From Mesotaenium endlicherianum (taxonomy: Eukaryota; Streptophyta; Zygnematophyceae; Zygnematales; Mesotaeniaceae), in NCBI GenBank assembly GCA_009602735.1, contig WELA01007202.1, positions 534,522 to 598,521 on the forward strand: a DNA stretch of 64,000 nucleotides. The letters are read 5' to 3'. Shown piece by piece: positions 1 through 10,895 of this stretch. The notes under the pieces are model-generated. The model worked only from the letters and a program-made list of their open reading frames with translations, had not been told where the DNA came from and did no database searches. Made by a program: the position numbers and the translations under genes. Each line of letters begins with the position of its first letter. The stretch's first letter is position 1.

Positions 1-1
1 T

Positions 2-29
2 CTAGTTATGAAATTTGCACGTATTGGTC
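2..29 (+). repeat. Left terminal inverted repeat of the candidate DNA transposon
   Basis: It begins CTAGTTATG and ends GTATTGGTC. It pairs with the inverted sequence at 6694-6721 with a few mismatches. ACGTAT-like words follow to about 90. Confidence 0.5.
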
Positions 30-263
30 ATTTGGCGGCGTATAATGCGACTTATTTTGCCGTAATCGCAAAATACGTATAATAGGCAAATTACTAGAAT
101 AATCAGACAGAGCCGAGTTGGTCCAGTTTGCTTTATTTGATTTAAACCAATTTCGCTCCAATTTTCATTCCGTGCACGTACGGGTCTGCCAGCTGGACCG
201 ATGACAAAGCACAAACTTGGCCAAAACGTGGCGTTGCCACATAACGGCTTATGACATAGCTTG

Positions 264-1690
264 GATTTGCCAAGGTGTGTGCACCGCTCACGGACATGTT
301 AAAGAAGCAGGAGAAGTGGCTATGGGGTGACAAGGAGGAACAAGCTTTTGCGAAGATTAAGGAGCTGTTGATACAGGCGCCTGTGTTGGCAATTGCAAGT
401 CCAGAGCTTTTTTTCACCATCATCATAGACGCATCAAACTTTGCAATGGGAGCCATTCTTCTACGGAACCAAGGCAAAGGATTGCAACTTGTGGCGTATG
501 AGAGCAGGAAGTTGAGTCTTGCTGAGCAGACTTATGCGGCACACGAGTTAGAGACGTTGGCTATTATTCAAGCTTTGAGGATTTGGCGATGTTATGTGGA
601 CGGACGGAAGGTCATCATCAAGACCGACCTCAAGAACTTGGAGAATTTCATGACACAACCAACATTGACACCAAGACAGGCAAGGTGGATGGAGTTCCTG
701 CAACAGTTCGACCACAAGATTGAGTACTTACCTGGGAAGATCAACCCTGCAGACGCTTTATCCAGGAGGTGTGACCTTGCAGCTCTCTCAGAAATCAAGG
801 AGAGTATGGACTTCAAGGAGAAGCTTTAGAGAGGTTATGACGAGGACCCAGACTTTGCTTATGGTGGAGGAGCTTAGCCGAACTCGAGTATGCAGAAGAA
901 GGACGGCATATGGTACTATGGTGATTCCAAGAGAGTGGTGGTACCTGACATCAAGGAGCTACGCGACTTAATACTCGCAGAGCATCATGACTGCTTATAT
1001 GGTGGACACTTATGAAGCGAGAAGACGGCAAGCGAGCCAATGCGGGAGTTCTATTGGAGAAATATGGACAAGGACATCAAGGAGTGGATGAGGAGTTGCG
1101 ATGCGTGCCAGCGAAACAAGACACCAAACCAAAAGAAGGGAGGTATATTGTCGCCCCTGCCTATTCCAGAGTATCATTGGGAGCAGATTGCTATGGACTT
1201 CATCACATCGTTACTAGTGAGTGGTCAAGGGCACGATGCAGCTTGGATTGTGCCTGATCGGCTCAGCAAGATGGCTAATTTCATTTCCATGAAGGTGACT
1301 TGTACGGCAGCAGATGTGGCACGACTATTCTTTGATCGTATTTTCAGGCTAGATGGGTTGCCAAAGGTGATTGTTTTAGATTGAGATCCAAGGTTCACTA
1401 GCAACTTTTGGCGGTCATTGTTTACATTGATGGGGACCAAACTGAGTATGAGCACTTCCTATCATCCTCAGGCAGACGGGCAGAGTGGGAGGCTCAACGG
1501 AACTCTGCAAGAGGTGCTCAGGAGTTTCACTATGGAAGACTCGTCAGAGTGGGACAAGAAGCTGCCAAGGTTGGAGTTTGCCTACAACAACAGCATGCAG
1601 GGATCGACTAAGCAGTCACCATTCACTATGGTTCATGGGAGAGAAGTATATCATCCAGGGAAATTCTTTTTTGGAGAAGGCTAAGGAGGC
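264..1690 (+). mobile_element. Ty3/gypsy pol fragment (RNase H to integrase)
   Basis: This is an old, broken fragment of a Ty3/gypsy element with no LTRs visible on either side. The order of recognisable parts is the RT/RNase H connection (APLTDMLKK), RNase H (IIDASNFAMGAIL, then DLKNLENF and the NPADALSRR end), the integrase zinc-binding segment (SCDACQRNK), the integrase core (IAMDFITSL), and the [10 protein letters not shown] region near the third acidic position. The clade is close to plant-type Ty3 elements, but the chromodomain part is not present. It has several breaks. Its position just inside the inverted end at 2-29 suggests insertion into the DNA transposon or capture by it. Confidence 0.85.
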
Positions 1691-3159
1691 TCAGGTTCCC
1701 ACTACACAAGCTTTTATGAAGCAGATGCACATGCAGCCCAAATGCCCATTTTTTGGACACTTTTTAGCACCATTTGCGGCGGTTTTGTCAAAATGGTTTG
1801 AAATTTGATAATCTAATTAATAATCCATAAACGTAGACCTCCCTGAAGGTTCAAACAAAGCTCTCATATTCTCCATAAGTCATTGCACTTTTAATGAAAG
1901 TGAAAAATTTGTTGACAAAAGTGGAAATTCTCAACTTGTCTCGTTCTTGCTGCTTTATACAAATGACCAACAGTTGTCCAAAATTTTTCTAATTGACTCC
2001 ATTTTTTATGGAGGTAATAAGAACCCTCTTAGGTAGCCAGAAATAAAAAGAATCATATAATCCCTTCAAGTTATGGGCTTCCAAAGTGTGCTTGTGGCGC
2101 TTTTCACACATGTAAAGAGTGGCAGTCCGTAAAACACGGTATATTTGTAGTACGGATCTGCAATTTGTTTCGTTGGATTTTTCATGCCCTCATAGAGCTA
2201 TTGGTGACGTTTTGTGTCATTTCATTCATTGAGACCCAAGATGTGCACAAAAATGTTACATGTTGCACTTTTTATGACTTGATACACATGGCCAGAACTT
2301 GCACTCCACTTTCTTGATTCCCCCCAAATTTTGAAGAGGCATTAAGGACCCAACTGGGCAGCCATAGAAGGAAAAGAAATTCAGTTTGCATCGAACTACA
2401 CGAGGCTGTCAGCCTCCAAAATGTGACATGTGGAGTTTCTTGCACATGTGAAGTATGCCAATCCGTTCACTGCAGAACACTTAGAGTACGGATCTAAAAA
2501 TGATCCTACTAGATTTTGCACCCCCCCATAGTGCTACTGGTCATGTTACAGCCCATTCTAAGCACCACAACCCAAGAAAGGACCCATGAATTGTATATGC
2601 AAAAGTAAGCGATAAGTCGTCTACTTCTTGAAAGGTGTCTCTTTTTAATGCATGTGTTCAATGGCATATGTTAACAACCTGGCATGTTTTGATGCTATAA
2701 GTTTGCATGACTGTTATTCTACATAAGAGGATTGCATAACAATTTCAAGCTTGAAATTTGAAGGTGAGTTTTCTAAAGTTTAAAGAAAAATACACGTAAA
2801 AAAACTGCCATTTTAGATTTCTCACCCTCATAAGTCCTGCTACATGTGTATTTCAATCTATGCCACATTTTTGGTGTGTAGGCACAAGTGAACTCTACAT
2901 GCTCTATTAATTTTTTTTCCAAAAATGCAAAAAATAATCTTTAGAACAAAAAATCAAAAAAATCAAAAAATGTCAAAAATCTGTGAACCAATATTTTACC
3001 ACCTACCTACCTACTAATCCGCCTATAATTCTGTACGCATTCATACAGAAGGTCTTTTTCATCGTGTTTGTGTCCCAAGATGAACCTGCATCCATCCCAA
3101 GAGCCAAAAAAAATCATGATTAACCCAATAGAGTGACATTACCAAGAGTGCAGACTAAC
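1691..3159. other. Gene-free AT-rich stretch with a diverged tandem repeat
   Basis: No coding region is supported here. Two diverged copies of a unit of about 330 bp are visible, about 1990-2310 and 2315-2640. Shared landmarks are a CACATGTRAAG word, an AATCCGT/CAGTCCGT word, TACGGATCT, and an ACCCAAGA word in the same order. Downstream (2880-3010) the DNA is A/T-homopolymer rich. Confidence 0.4.
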
Positions 3160-4544
3160 ACAAACATGCCTACAGCAACAGGTGGCAGATTTTTTAAGAG
3201 GAAGAAAACAACTTCTGAGAAAGCACCTGTAGATACTTGAAAGGGGCTAGAGAGTAAAGTACAGAGATACAAGAATAAAATGCTAAAATATGCAGAAGAA
3301 AACATAAGTCTGAAGAGGAGAACAGCCAATAGGGAGGTACAGGTTGCTCGGCGGTTCATGGGATGAAGAAAGACTTGAGAGGAGCTAGGAGAGAGATAAG
3401 GTACCTGAAGCAAAAGGTGTCAATGGCAGCCTCTCAAAATACTCCAGCAAATCGTCATAGAGTTGGTGAAAAGTCTGCAAGAACATGGCAAAGAATAAGC
3501 AACGACTTGAAGCTATTTATGGAGGACAAGTTTTGATGTGAGACAAACATGAGCAAGTCATTGACAACCTTCTTGAACAAGCCAGAGAACAAAGATATGC
3601 TGGAAGCTATTACAACAGAATTGCACCTGAAGCCAATCATAGAGGAGGCCACAGTGAAGCAAATACAGGAGCAGTGGGATGACAAGTTAGGGCTGGCTAT
3701 CAAGTACAAGTTCAAGCTTTCTCAAGCGCAATACCAAATGCTTGTCAACATCATGTCAGAGACATACTCTCAAGCAACAGGACTATGGGAGCCCAAGCAC
3801 ATAAAGTACACCAAGATTCCCCTCCCCAAGCTGCCTTCCAGGAGGAAAATAGAGAACCTGGCAGCCAAGATCTACGCTTAAGTGGGACTTAAAGAGAGTG
3901 CAGATGGGCTGGCAATGACCTCGTCATTGCAGGAAACTCTAAGACAACGCATAGTACAATTGCAGCTCCAACCATGCAGAGTAGTAAGGGTGCAGATTAT
4001 TGGAGACGCAGCAACAATATACAAGGGAGTAAATCAGACTACAATAGCTGTCAAAATTATAACAAATTACATCTTGGGCATGACAAAGTCAGCAGCTAAT
4101 ACCTGCATCCTCGTATGCTTTGACGGTCAGAATGACTACAATAGCATATAGGGAGTGTCTTCAAGACTGTTGGAGGAAATAGGCATCGTCATTATAGCAG
4201 GCGTACATGTAGGAGAGGACCTATTCAGAGTCAAGTTCTATCAGGGTGGCGATTATAAATATAGTAACAACTTGTTTGGGTTGACTGAAGCAAGCTCAAC
4301 ATATCCGTGCTTATGGTGCCTCTGCACGTCGAAGGACATCCACAACAGGTGTCACCGCGGTGCCCTTTGCACCTTGGAGGGGATGAAGGCTGCAGCTCAT
4401 GCTCTTGACTTGGGCAAGTTGCCGATGACTTGTCCACACTGCTCAAAACATTTGGAGAGTATGTCCGACCTGGACAAGAACGTCATGAAGACGACACGAG
4501 GCAAGCCAGAGAAGGAGATTACTAAGGCCAGATTGTATTACTAG
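3160..4544 (+). pseudogene. Decayed transposase-like gene
   Basis: A long coding trace interrupted by stops. It starts with a K/R/E-rich coiled-coil stretch (about 3190-3360), then a segment ending TWQRISNDLKLFMEDKF. Next comes a segment open from 3549 with one frame kept through stops at 3534 (TGA), 3879 (TAA), 4149 (TAG) and 4542 (TAG). Key motifs are GDAATIYKG (about 4002-4028), GGDYKYSNNLFGL (about 4245-4283) and YPCLWCLC (about 4303-4326). This set resembles an uncharacterised transposase-like family, seen in animal genomes, with a GGD-K-F...YPC-WC core. The acidic residues in the first two motifs could be the first two metal ligands of a DDE enzyme; that part is inference. A PPLF-IP word after 4544 continues the resemblance. 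The upstream part also changes frame near 3370. I do not assign a superfamily. Confidence 0.45.
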
Positions 4545-4645
4545 CTCCAGCACCAAGGACAGAGACACAAAATGCCACCATTGTTTAACATACCTTCAAA
4601 TGACTGCATCAATGGAAAAAATCAGCCAAGACCAACAAGAGGAAG

Positions 4646-4858
4646 GTGATGGTGGATGCAACAGGACGAGTGTATAGCAAAGGGAGGATAGGCCAGACAA
4701 CACATCAAAAGAGTAGGAAGAGAGCTCTATTCACCATTATAGAGCTACCATTGAGTAGAAATGAAAGACAAAAGAGAAAGAAGGTGGTGTTCAAGCGACG
4801 ACAGCTGGCACCAGTTGTAACAAGATCAGATCCAACGGACATAGAAGGAGCAGGTTAA
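4646..4858 (+). CDS. Small basic ORF downstream of the transposase relic
   Basis: Seventy residues, strongly basic, with clusters such as RKRA, RQKRKK and FKRRQ, and an acidic end (DPTDIEGAG). It is in a different frame from the relic upstream and begins about 100 bases after it. It may be the C-terminal exon of the same gene, contributing a nuclear localisation or DNA-contact tail, but no clear splice pair was confirmed. It could also be chance. Confidence 0.25.
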   Translation: MMVDATGRVYSKGRIGQTTHQKSRKRALFTIIELPLSRNERQKRKKVVFKRRQLAPVVTRSDPTDIEGAG

Positions 4859-4936
4859 GAAGTAGAGTACTTAAAATACATGCTTAGTGTAAGAAGGAAA
4901 TATTAAATTAAATGTACAATATGTATATATGCAGCT

Positions 4937-6050
4937 CACCTGAATAGCTGGAGTCTTTCTCCTGTTGGCAGCTACCTCGCGAGCTCTTTTCATAAGCTCT
5001 CTTGATGACAAGTGCTTGCCTTCTCTTACCAAAGCTTGCATTGCTTAAGCATGCTTCTTCTCTTGTTGCGCAATCAACTTGTCTTCTTCTTCTTTGCGTT
5101 GAAGCACTTGCCTCACTTCATTTGCAACCTTAGCTTTTGCCTCTCTCATGACTTGTATAGCAGCCTGTTTAGCTAGCTTAGAGGTAGTAGGAGGTTGAGG
5201 TGCAAAAGTAGCATCAAAATTTTCTTTTCTTTCAGCAGGTGTGCGCATATCTTGTGACCTTTGCATTCTCAACTCACGAGTCGCTAAATCAGCAGCTTCT
5301 TGCAACTCACAAGCTCTCTTATGTTCTCTCTCTCTCTCTTATTCCTCTCTTGTTCCTTCTGTAGCAGGTTAGCTCTTGCAAGTTGTGCTGCTTCTATCAT
5401 GGCATCCTTGACTTCAAGCCCATGTGCTTGCATCCTAAGAGGGTAATCTGCAAGTCTATATTGTATATGAGTGCCAGTGTTGATATGATGATGTGCCTTC
5501 CAAACAAGTCTATCATAACATTGGTCAGGGGCCATCACAACATACCCCCCGCTGTTTAAAACTGAAAACAAAAACTTCAAAGTGCGAGTTTTCTCTCCAG
5601 ACTTGTTCATCCTCCATTCCATGAAAAAAGGGGGGACAATAGCTACCACCTCTCCTGATTTTGGAAGCAATTTGGCAGCCGCATAGCCCAAACCAGAATT
5701 GACAGATTGGAAGCAAAGAAGAGCATCCAAATTCTCTACAATCCAACACACTCTTCGAATACTACGAGACAACATGGGCTCGGTTTTAGTAATATAGTGG
5801 AAAACTTCTTTGCCTACATGGGCAAAGAGAGTCTCAAACAAGTTCTTAGGTACATTCACATCACTAATGCGGACACTTGCTTGAGGAGTAGAGTCTATCC
5901 TCCTATAGCACGTCTTCTATAGTTAATTAGCCAGCCCATAGGGTCCACTTCTACAGCCCGCATGAAAGACATGTCGCACTTTTGACAGTAGGAAAGTCCC
6001 ACACCTCTTGCTGCACCACAGTTGCTGCAGTAGTTGGGGAATGATGCCAT
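4937..6050 (-). pseudogene. Zinc-ribbon / coiled-coil protein of the DNA transposon, decayed
   Basis: Read on the minus strand, the ATG at 6050 opens a short domain with CSNC and CQKC pairs (a CX2C-X11-CX2C zinc ribbon) followed by a FMRAVEVDPMGW segment. After a frame change, a larger domain (5859-5284) carries NVPKNLFETLFAHVGKEVF, a hydrophobic VVAIVPPFF stretch and a long K/E/R-rich coiled coil. The frame changes again inside a (GA)n run near 5320, so slippage there is likely. It continues to about 4937, where a good splice donor (CAG|GTGAGC) ends the exon. An in-frame TAA lies near 5045. The zinc-ribbon exon is repeated at 11662-11780. The function is unknown. An accessory protein of the transposon is the simplest reading, because the gene sits between its ends. 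Confidence 0.4.
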
Positions 6051-6165
6051 GTTATAGAGGGCGATCTTTCCGGCCTGGTTCTGACAGTCCTAGCCCCACC
6101 CCAAAAGGAAAGAAGTTAAGAGGTGAATAATAAGTAGTGTAGTACTAATACTAGAATACTGCTGC

Positions 6166-6369
6166 TTAGGTAAGTATAAGAACTTGTTGTGTAAACAAAT
6201 AACGAATATCCTCAAATCTGCCCCCATTCATAAAATATGCCCCTAATCTGCTCCCAACTTGCCCCCAAGGCAAAAGTAAAGTAAATTTTATTTTTTCTCC
6301 CTTCTTATGCTGCTTATGTTGACATTTACACTTCCTTGCGTTTCCTAGGCCGCTCGTACCCCTCCTCAC
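6166..6369 (-). CDS. Basic ORF upstream of the zinc-ribbon gene
   Basis: A 67-residue ORF with a KCKCQHKQHKKGEK basic stretch, followed by a Gly/Phe segment. The open frame extends further upstream to about 6400. The same DNA occurs at about 11330-11530 on the plus strand, where the frame differs in places. It may be a leader exon of the gene at 4937-6050. Evidence is weak beyond its duplication. Confidence 0.2.
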   Translation of the reverse strand: MRRGTSGLGNARKCKCQHKQHKKGEKIKFTLLLPWGQVGSRLGAYFMNGGRFEDIRYLFTQQVLILT

Positions 6370-6693
6370 AAAATCCTCTCCAAATATGTCTATACAAATT
6401 TGTCCACGTATTGCGAAAATACGTGTAAAAAATGAAATAAGTGAGTATTACGTTTTTCCAAGATTCTCGAAAAAAATTGGCAGAGGTTATAACTTTCAAA
6501 TTGCTTCGAAACCTCGAGCGCGATCAATTGCGAATGGTAGAGGACAAAATTTGCTATGATATGAAGGTGGTGAAACTTGAAAATTCATTGTCACATTTTC
6601 AAACCGCCAAATATTCATTTTTACCTCATCGGGACGCGTATTTTGAGTATTTTGAAAATACGTCAAAATACGTGGTGTAATACGTCGCTCACG

Positions 6694-6721
6694 GACCAAT
6701 ACGCAAGTATCCCATAACTAG
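6694..6721 (-). repeat. Right terminal inverted repeat of the candidate DNA transposon
   Basis: Reverse complement begins CTAGTTATGGGATAC and runs into GTATTGGTC. The adjacent 6410-6690 is rich in ACGTAT and AATACG words. The same end, ending in CCCATAACTAG, closes the relative at 11315-12055. Confidence 0.5.
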
Positions 6722-6869
6722 GCTACCAACAGTTATACACTCGTCAACAGTCCAAGACCGTTACAAACAAGTGTCTGCGTGGGTGGCGACTATGTTGACG
6801 AAGACCCAAAGTGAGGTACTTCTACGTTATCCAAATTGATGGGACGCCTGCAGACCGGTACAGCGCTTG

Positions 6870-7610
6870 AAATGAATCGATTTACCAATAGGCAATTAAC
6901 AATTAATAAAAGATCTTTATATCAACAGGTAATCTTTATGGTAATTTCTGTTGACTGATTTAACAGTGAAAGACAGTACACTAACAGTGAACAATACTCA
7001 CAAGTCAAATGCAAGTAAACGTGCATGAATCATGCAATCAGCAAACTCATACATAAGCAAGGTTAGAAGACAGTTTGCATCAATGGCTTCTCGCCTTGGA
7101 TTCAGATATCCCTCAGTAAGCGGTACAAGAAAGTTGGCCTCGTTTCCAATTGCCGAACTCGAAAGCAATACCTAGCATATGTACATGGAATGAGTTTATT
7201 GTTCAACGGCAAGTGCGATAGCACCGCCTACTCGGGAGTTAACCTTGTCGGTAGGACCTCCGACCTCGGCTAACCAAATCCACAGCCATCTCCCATCATC
7301 CCAAATCGCCATCTACCTTAAGGGTGTCATCTGGCCATTCACCTAGCACACCACACTTAGATGCATAACTAGGCAGTTTGCTGCTACTGAGTTCGGCAAT
7401 CAGCTGACTGTCAAAGAATGTGTCGGGATACTAACCTAAGTCAGCAAGCTGGCCTGAGTTGACTCCAGCGTGCTGCTCCCGGCTAAGTCATCAAACTAAG
7501 TATTAAAGATCCAGCAGACTTAATATGAATTAAAGATTGGCAGACAAAACTTATTTAACTATTATATGTATATAAATACTAGATGTACGCAATATACTAA
7601 TTCATTACAA
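6870..7610 (+). repeat. Dispersed repeat, copy 1 (741 bp)
   Basis: It matches 14007-14725 in the same orientation over nearly its whole length, at roughly 80% identity by eye. Shared landmarks in order are AATGAATCGA, ACCAATAGGCAATTA, GCTTCTCGCCTTGGATTCAG, GCATATGTACATGGAATGAG, CACCTTAAGGGTGTCATCTG, CAGCAGACT and a CATTACA end. It has no coding capacity, no LTR motif and no clear inverted ends. The flanks of the two copies are unrelated, so it is an inserted repeat rather than part of a larger duplication. Confidence 0.7.
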
Positions 7611-8227
7611 TTCCTCCAATCTATATTGTTGTCACTCGACAACACCTCTTAACTATTTCAATGCAACAAAATAAATTACATGCAACACAAAAGCAGACTG
7701 ACTCTAAACAAAGACAACAGCAAATTAAGTAGTAGGGGCTTTATCCTCTTGTGAGGGTGACCTGGACCTGGACCTTCTTCTCCTATCTGGTGGTCTCCTA
7801 AAACCTGGGGGCTCAGACCATGGCAAATTGATAAGAGAACGTAGCAACTAGGCAGCCTCCTCTTGCACAGTTTGCAAGTTGATGGAGACAACCCTCTCGT
7901 GTGTTGCTCTTAAACTGACAGGAACATACAGTGGCATGCCAAAAGGGTGCTGCTTGACATGGGCTAAGAGCACATGCCCTCAATGAGAGGGGGATGCTGG
8001 CTGCCTTCTAGCTACCTCCTTGGCAGCTCTTCTGTCTTCCCTATTTGCCTGAGTCTCACCTCTTGGGGTCGGACTCCTCCTGTTGAAAATTCCCAGCCAT
8101 TGGAGCTTTGAATCTTCGGCTCCGGGTGGGCTCATATCCTCAACCTGCTATAAGGCTGCTTGTGCCAAGGACCGCCCAGTCCTTTGCAGAGTGGGGAGAT
8201 GTAGCAGGGGTCTGTGCCTCAGCAGAG
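7611..8227. other. No gene identified
   Basis: A minus-strand ORF at 7676-7891 is leucine/proline rich and matches nothing I know. A stretch near 7980-8060 on the minus strand has a coding look (basic, Ala/Arg rich) and may belong to the hypothetical gene at 8228-9190. Confidence 0.3.
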
Positions 8228-9190
8228 CTAGACTCCTCTCCTGCGCCTTCGTCCTCTTTGTCCTCCTGTTTGTCTGAGACTTCTGGAGTCTCTCTGATCA
8301 TCTCCTCGAGCCGGTCCTGATAAAAAATTATCCCACTGACCTCCCCCTCTTGATAGCTGGTGGGGGTTGTTGGATTTTGATCGCATACAGGTTTTTCTCC
8401 CCCTGCTTACTTGCCCATCTGGCATAAGCATGCTTCCCCTTATAGAAAGTATCCCTAGCCCTGGTCCTATCGTCCTGCATTTTCTTAATCATGAAGGCCC
8501 TGACTCCATCCAATCTTGGGTCCCATACTGCAACGTGAGGTGGCAGCACTATTTTCCCCTGCAAATTTGCCAGCATATTGTCCTCCTCAGCCCTGTCATT
8601 TAGCTGGTCCCTCATGTTGATGGTCATCCAGCGCCAGTCAGTGGGCGGCAGGAAGAAAGCAGGGTCTGTCTTCTTCAGAATATAAGGGTATCAGTGTTGC
8701 GAGAAATCCAGCTGGCTAGTCTCCCTTGCCAAAAACTCCCAGCTTCTTCTCGTCACCACCTTATACATGGCCTTGAACCGGTTGTAGGAAGTGGCATCCT
8801 TGAAGCTGTTTGAGTCCATAGGGATCAATCAGTTGACCCTCTCTGTGCCCCAGATCCCTGGTATTGGCACAGCTTCTGATTCGTTCATCCGGGCCAGTGC
8901 CTTGGCATCCCGGACCGTATATCCTTACCATCCTGGCATAGTCATGGTACAGTAGAAACCCTGTGCTGACAACTATGTACTTGTCAAAGTTTGGGGATGC
9001 TTGCCTGGCTTCTTCTGCCTTCTTGGCTTCCTTTGCAGCTTTTTTGTCCTGCTCATCCAACCTTAGTCTGGCTTGTTTTTCCTCATCCTTCTTCTTCTGA
9101 GCCTCACGCTACAGTCCGAGTTCCTCTGATTCTCGTGATGAGATGGAGAACAACTTGATGTTGCGTGGAATTCCTTAAACTCTGCCTGTG
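8228..9190 (-). pseudogene. Hypothetical Lys/Ala-rich protein, probably decayed
   Basis: Two coding-like segments lie on the minus strand. The upstream one (about 9190-8880) has a strongly charged coiled-coil start (KKAAKEAKKAEEARQ) followed by FDKYIVVSTGFLLYHDYARM. The downstream one (8627-8328) carries WDPRLDGVRAFMIKKMQDD and FYKGKHAYARWASKQ, then a basic end. They are in different frames with an open gap, so either an intron or a frame break separates them. I do not recognise the family. The layout (coiled coil plus small globular part, near transposon debris) is reminiscent of the gene at 4937-6050, but I see no sequence match. Confidence 0.3.
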
Positions 9191-10350
9191 CCTCTTTCGC
9201 TCTTCTTTACCTCTTGAGTTCAGACTTCTTGCTGACCACCCTGCTCAAACATAATTCAAATTGCCCTCAAAAAATGTCAGTACACGACGGTATTGATTTA
9301 TATACTTCTGTTAATATTCTTGGGCTTTGTGCAGGTTCAGTTGGACTTTTGACAAGGTGTCAGCAAACTCCTAAGTTAAATGGAGAAACATCGAGTTGTC
9401 AATTTCCCCAAGATGAGTTAAGACTCCCCTAGCACATCTAAAGGAGACTTAGGGACTCCACCCAAACCGAGTTTAGAAGGACTCTTCCCCGTTGCGCATG
9501 CACTGCACTATTGATTGCAAATTGAATTTGAGACAATAAGTCATCCTGATTATCTTGTTTTTGGTTAACATATATTTTCAACACTTCTTGAAGATGAAAA
9601 AGGCAGAGTTCCCTAGTGGAAGCGTAGTGACTCACAAGGAAAAGAACTAGTTGCAATCATACTAAAGAGTGCAGCGGCATACCACTAAGAAAGCTTTGGA
9701 ACATTACTTAACATTTTGACTAGCAAGAAAGTTCTCACAAATGATCTAGGATGAAAGGCCTTGTCATTACCAATCCGTAGAAATTTACAGAAGTGAGAAT
9801 TAATAAGAAATGAAGTAGTTATGCCTGTTTATAGTTTTTTGACCTAAGTCCTCTTCTCTAGACGGGAGGGCCGCTTAGCAACGAATTTCCCTAAGTGTTT
9901 GTCAAATCGTCCCTTGCAAAATATTGATGAGTACGATAGATCAGTCTCATCTGACGTGTAGGGTCGATTTGACGTCCACATGCATGCATCGAAATATCTA
10001 GAATATACTAATTTAGACGCGCTAGGCTAATCCGAATCTTTTAGGTAAATCGACCTAGTCGGCACTCCGCGTGAGCCGAAATTACGTAAAGGTTTGAATT
10101 CACTCTAACGGCCTAGATCGCTCGGCGCTGTCGGTCAATCCGACGATCGCGCTCACCGCGAATTGAGGGCAGTCGTCAACCGAGCACAAAATTAATTGTA
10201 CTTCAAAAGTCTGTAACTTTCTCAATACTTCACCAAATTTGATAAAATTTATATCAAAATAACCACAAAAATGCACTCTACAACTCTGTGCAACCAAAAC
10301 ATACTTTGTGAAACTCAAAAATGCACTTTATAAACCAATGACCTTACATC
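9191..10350. other. No gene seen; right part probably LTR of the adjacent Ty3 fragment
   Basis: No coding region is supported. On the minus strand a purine tract (GAGGCGGGGGA) lies just before TGATGTAAGG at about 10351-10360. This looks like a polypurine tract followed by an LTR start, so part of 9800-10350 is probably LTR DNA. The far boundary could not be fixed because no second copy is in the window. Confidence 0.35.
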
Positions 10351-10895
10351 ATCCCCCGCCTCAAGATGCGACGTCCTCGATGCATTCTGCAGATAACGTC
10401 TCAACTTACTCTTACAATGAGTCAAGTTGGCCTCTGGCTCCCAAGTGTTGTTGTCCGCATGGTAGCCCTTCCACTTGACCAGATACTCTTGAACTAGTCA
10501 TTGACCTCGCTTGACTCGTCGATCGTCGACAATCGCCTCCACTTCATACTCCAATACATCATCGATCTCGAGCGGTGGTGGCGGTGTAGGTAGTCGTCCT
10601 GGATGTCCTTCATTCGGGTCAACGTATGGCCGCAAACAACTGACATGGAACACATCATGGATACGCCAGCCTAAAGGAAGTTCCAACTTGTAGGTCACTG
10701 GATTAACCTGCTTGAGCACCACAAAGGGACCTGTAAACCGTGCTCGCAGTTTCCTCTTGCCAGTGACAGGTATAATTGGTTGACAAGAGTACTTTGTCAC
10801 CTACATGGAATGTCACTTCCCTCCTATGCTTGTTAGCATGCTTGACCTGCTCTTCCTGTGCCTTCCAGATACACGTCTTTGCCATATCCCAAGTC
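10351..10895 (-). mobile_element. Ty3/gypsy chromovirus fragment (integrase end and chromodomain)
   Basis: Minus-strand coding traces include the integrase C-terminal region (VGDKVLLS, then a RFTGPFVVLKQVNPVTYKLELP segment and a FHVSCLRPYVDP segment). A chromodomain follows (YEVEAIVDDR, then EYLVKWKGYH further on). It is a short broken remnant with a few breaks. It is related to but distinct from family A. The remainder of the element is not present to the right. Confidence 0.8.

Larger units (their letters stand above)
2..6721. mobile_element. Candidate TIR DNA transposon, decayed, with nested Ty3 fragment
   Basis: The two ends are inverted relatives. Position 2 reads CTAGTTATG followed by TGCACGTATTGGTC, and the reverse complement of 6694-6721 reads CTAGTTATG followed by CTTGCGTATTGGTC. 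Both ends are followed by DNA rich in ACGTAT, as in transposons with subterminal transposase-binding repeats. Inside are a plus-strand transposase-like relic (about 3160-4544) and a minus-strand zinc-ribbon/coiled-coil gene (4937-6050), in convergent orientation. A Ty3 fragment (264-1690) is nested at the left. A shorter relative with the same right end lies at 11315-12055. I cannot see a target duplication because only one base precedes the left end. The superfamily is not assigned. The alternative is that two separate small TIR elements happen to flank unrelated DNA. Confidence 0.45.

Noticed and set aside
3549-4544. Assignment of the transposase relic to RAG1/Transib or another named superfamily
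   Set aside because: Only short motifs are visible and the third acidic residue is not identified, so naming a superfamily would be guesswork.
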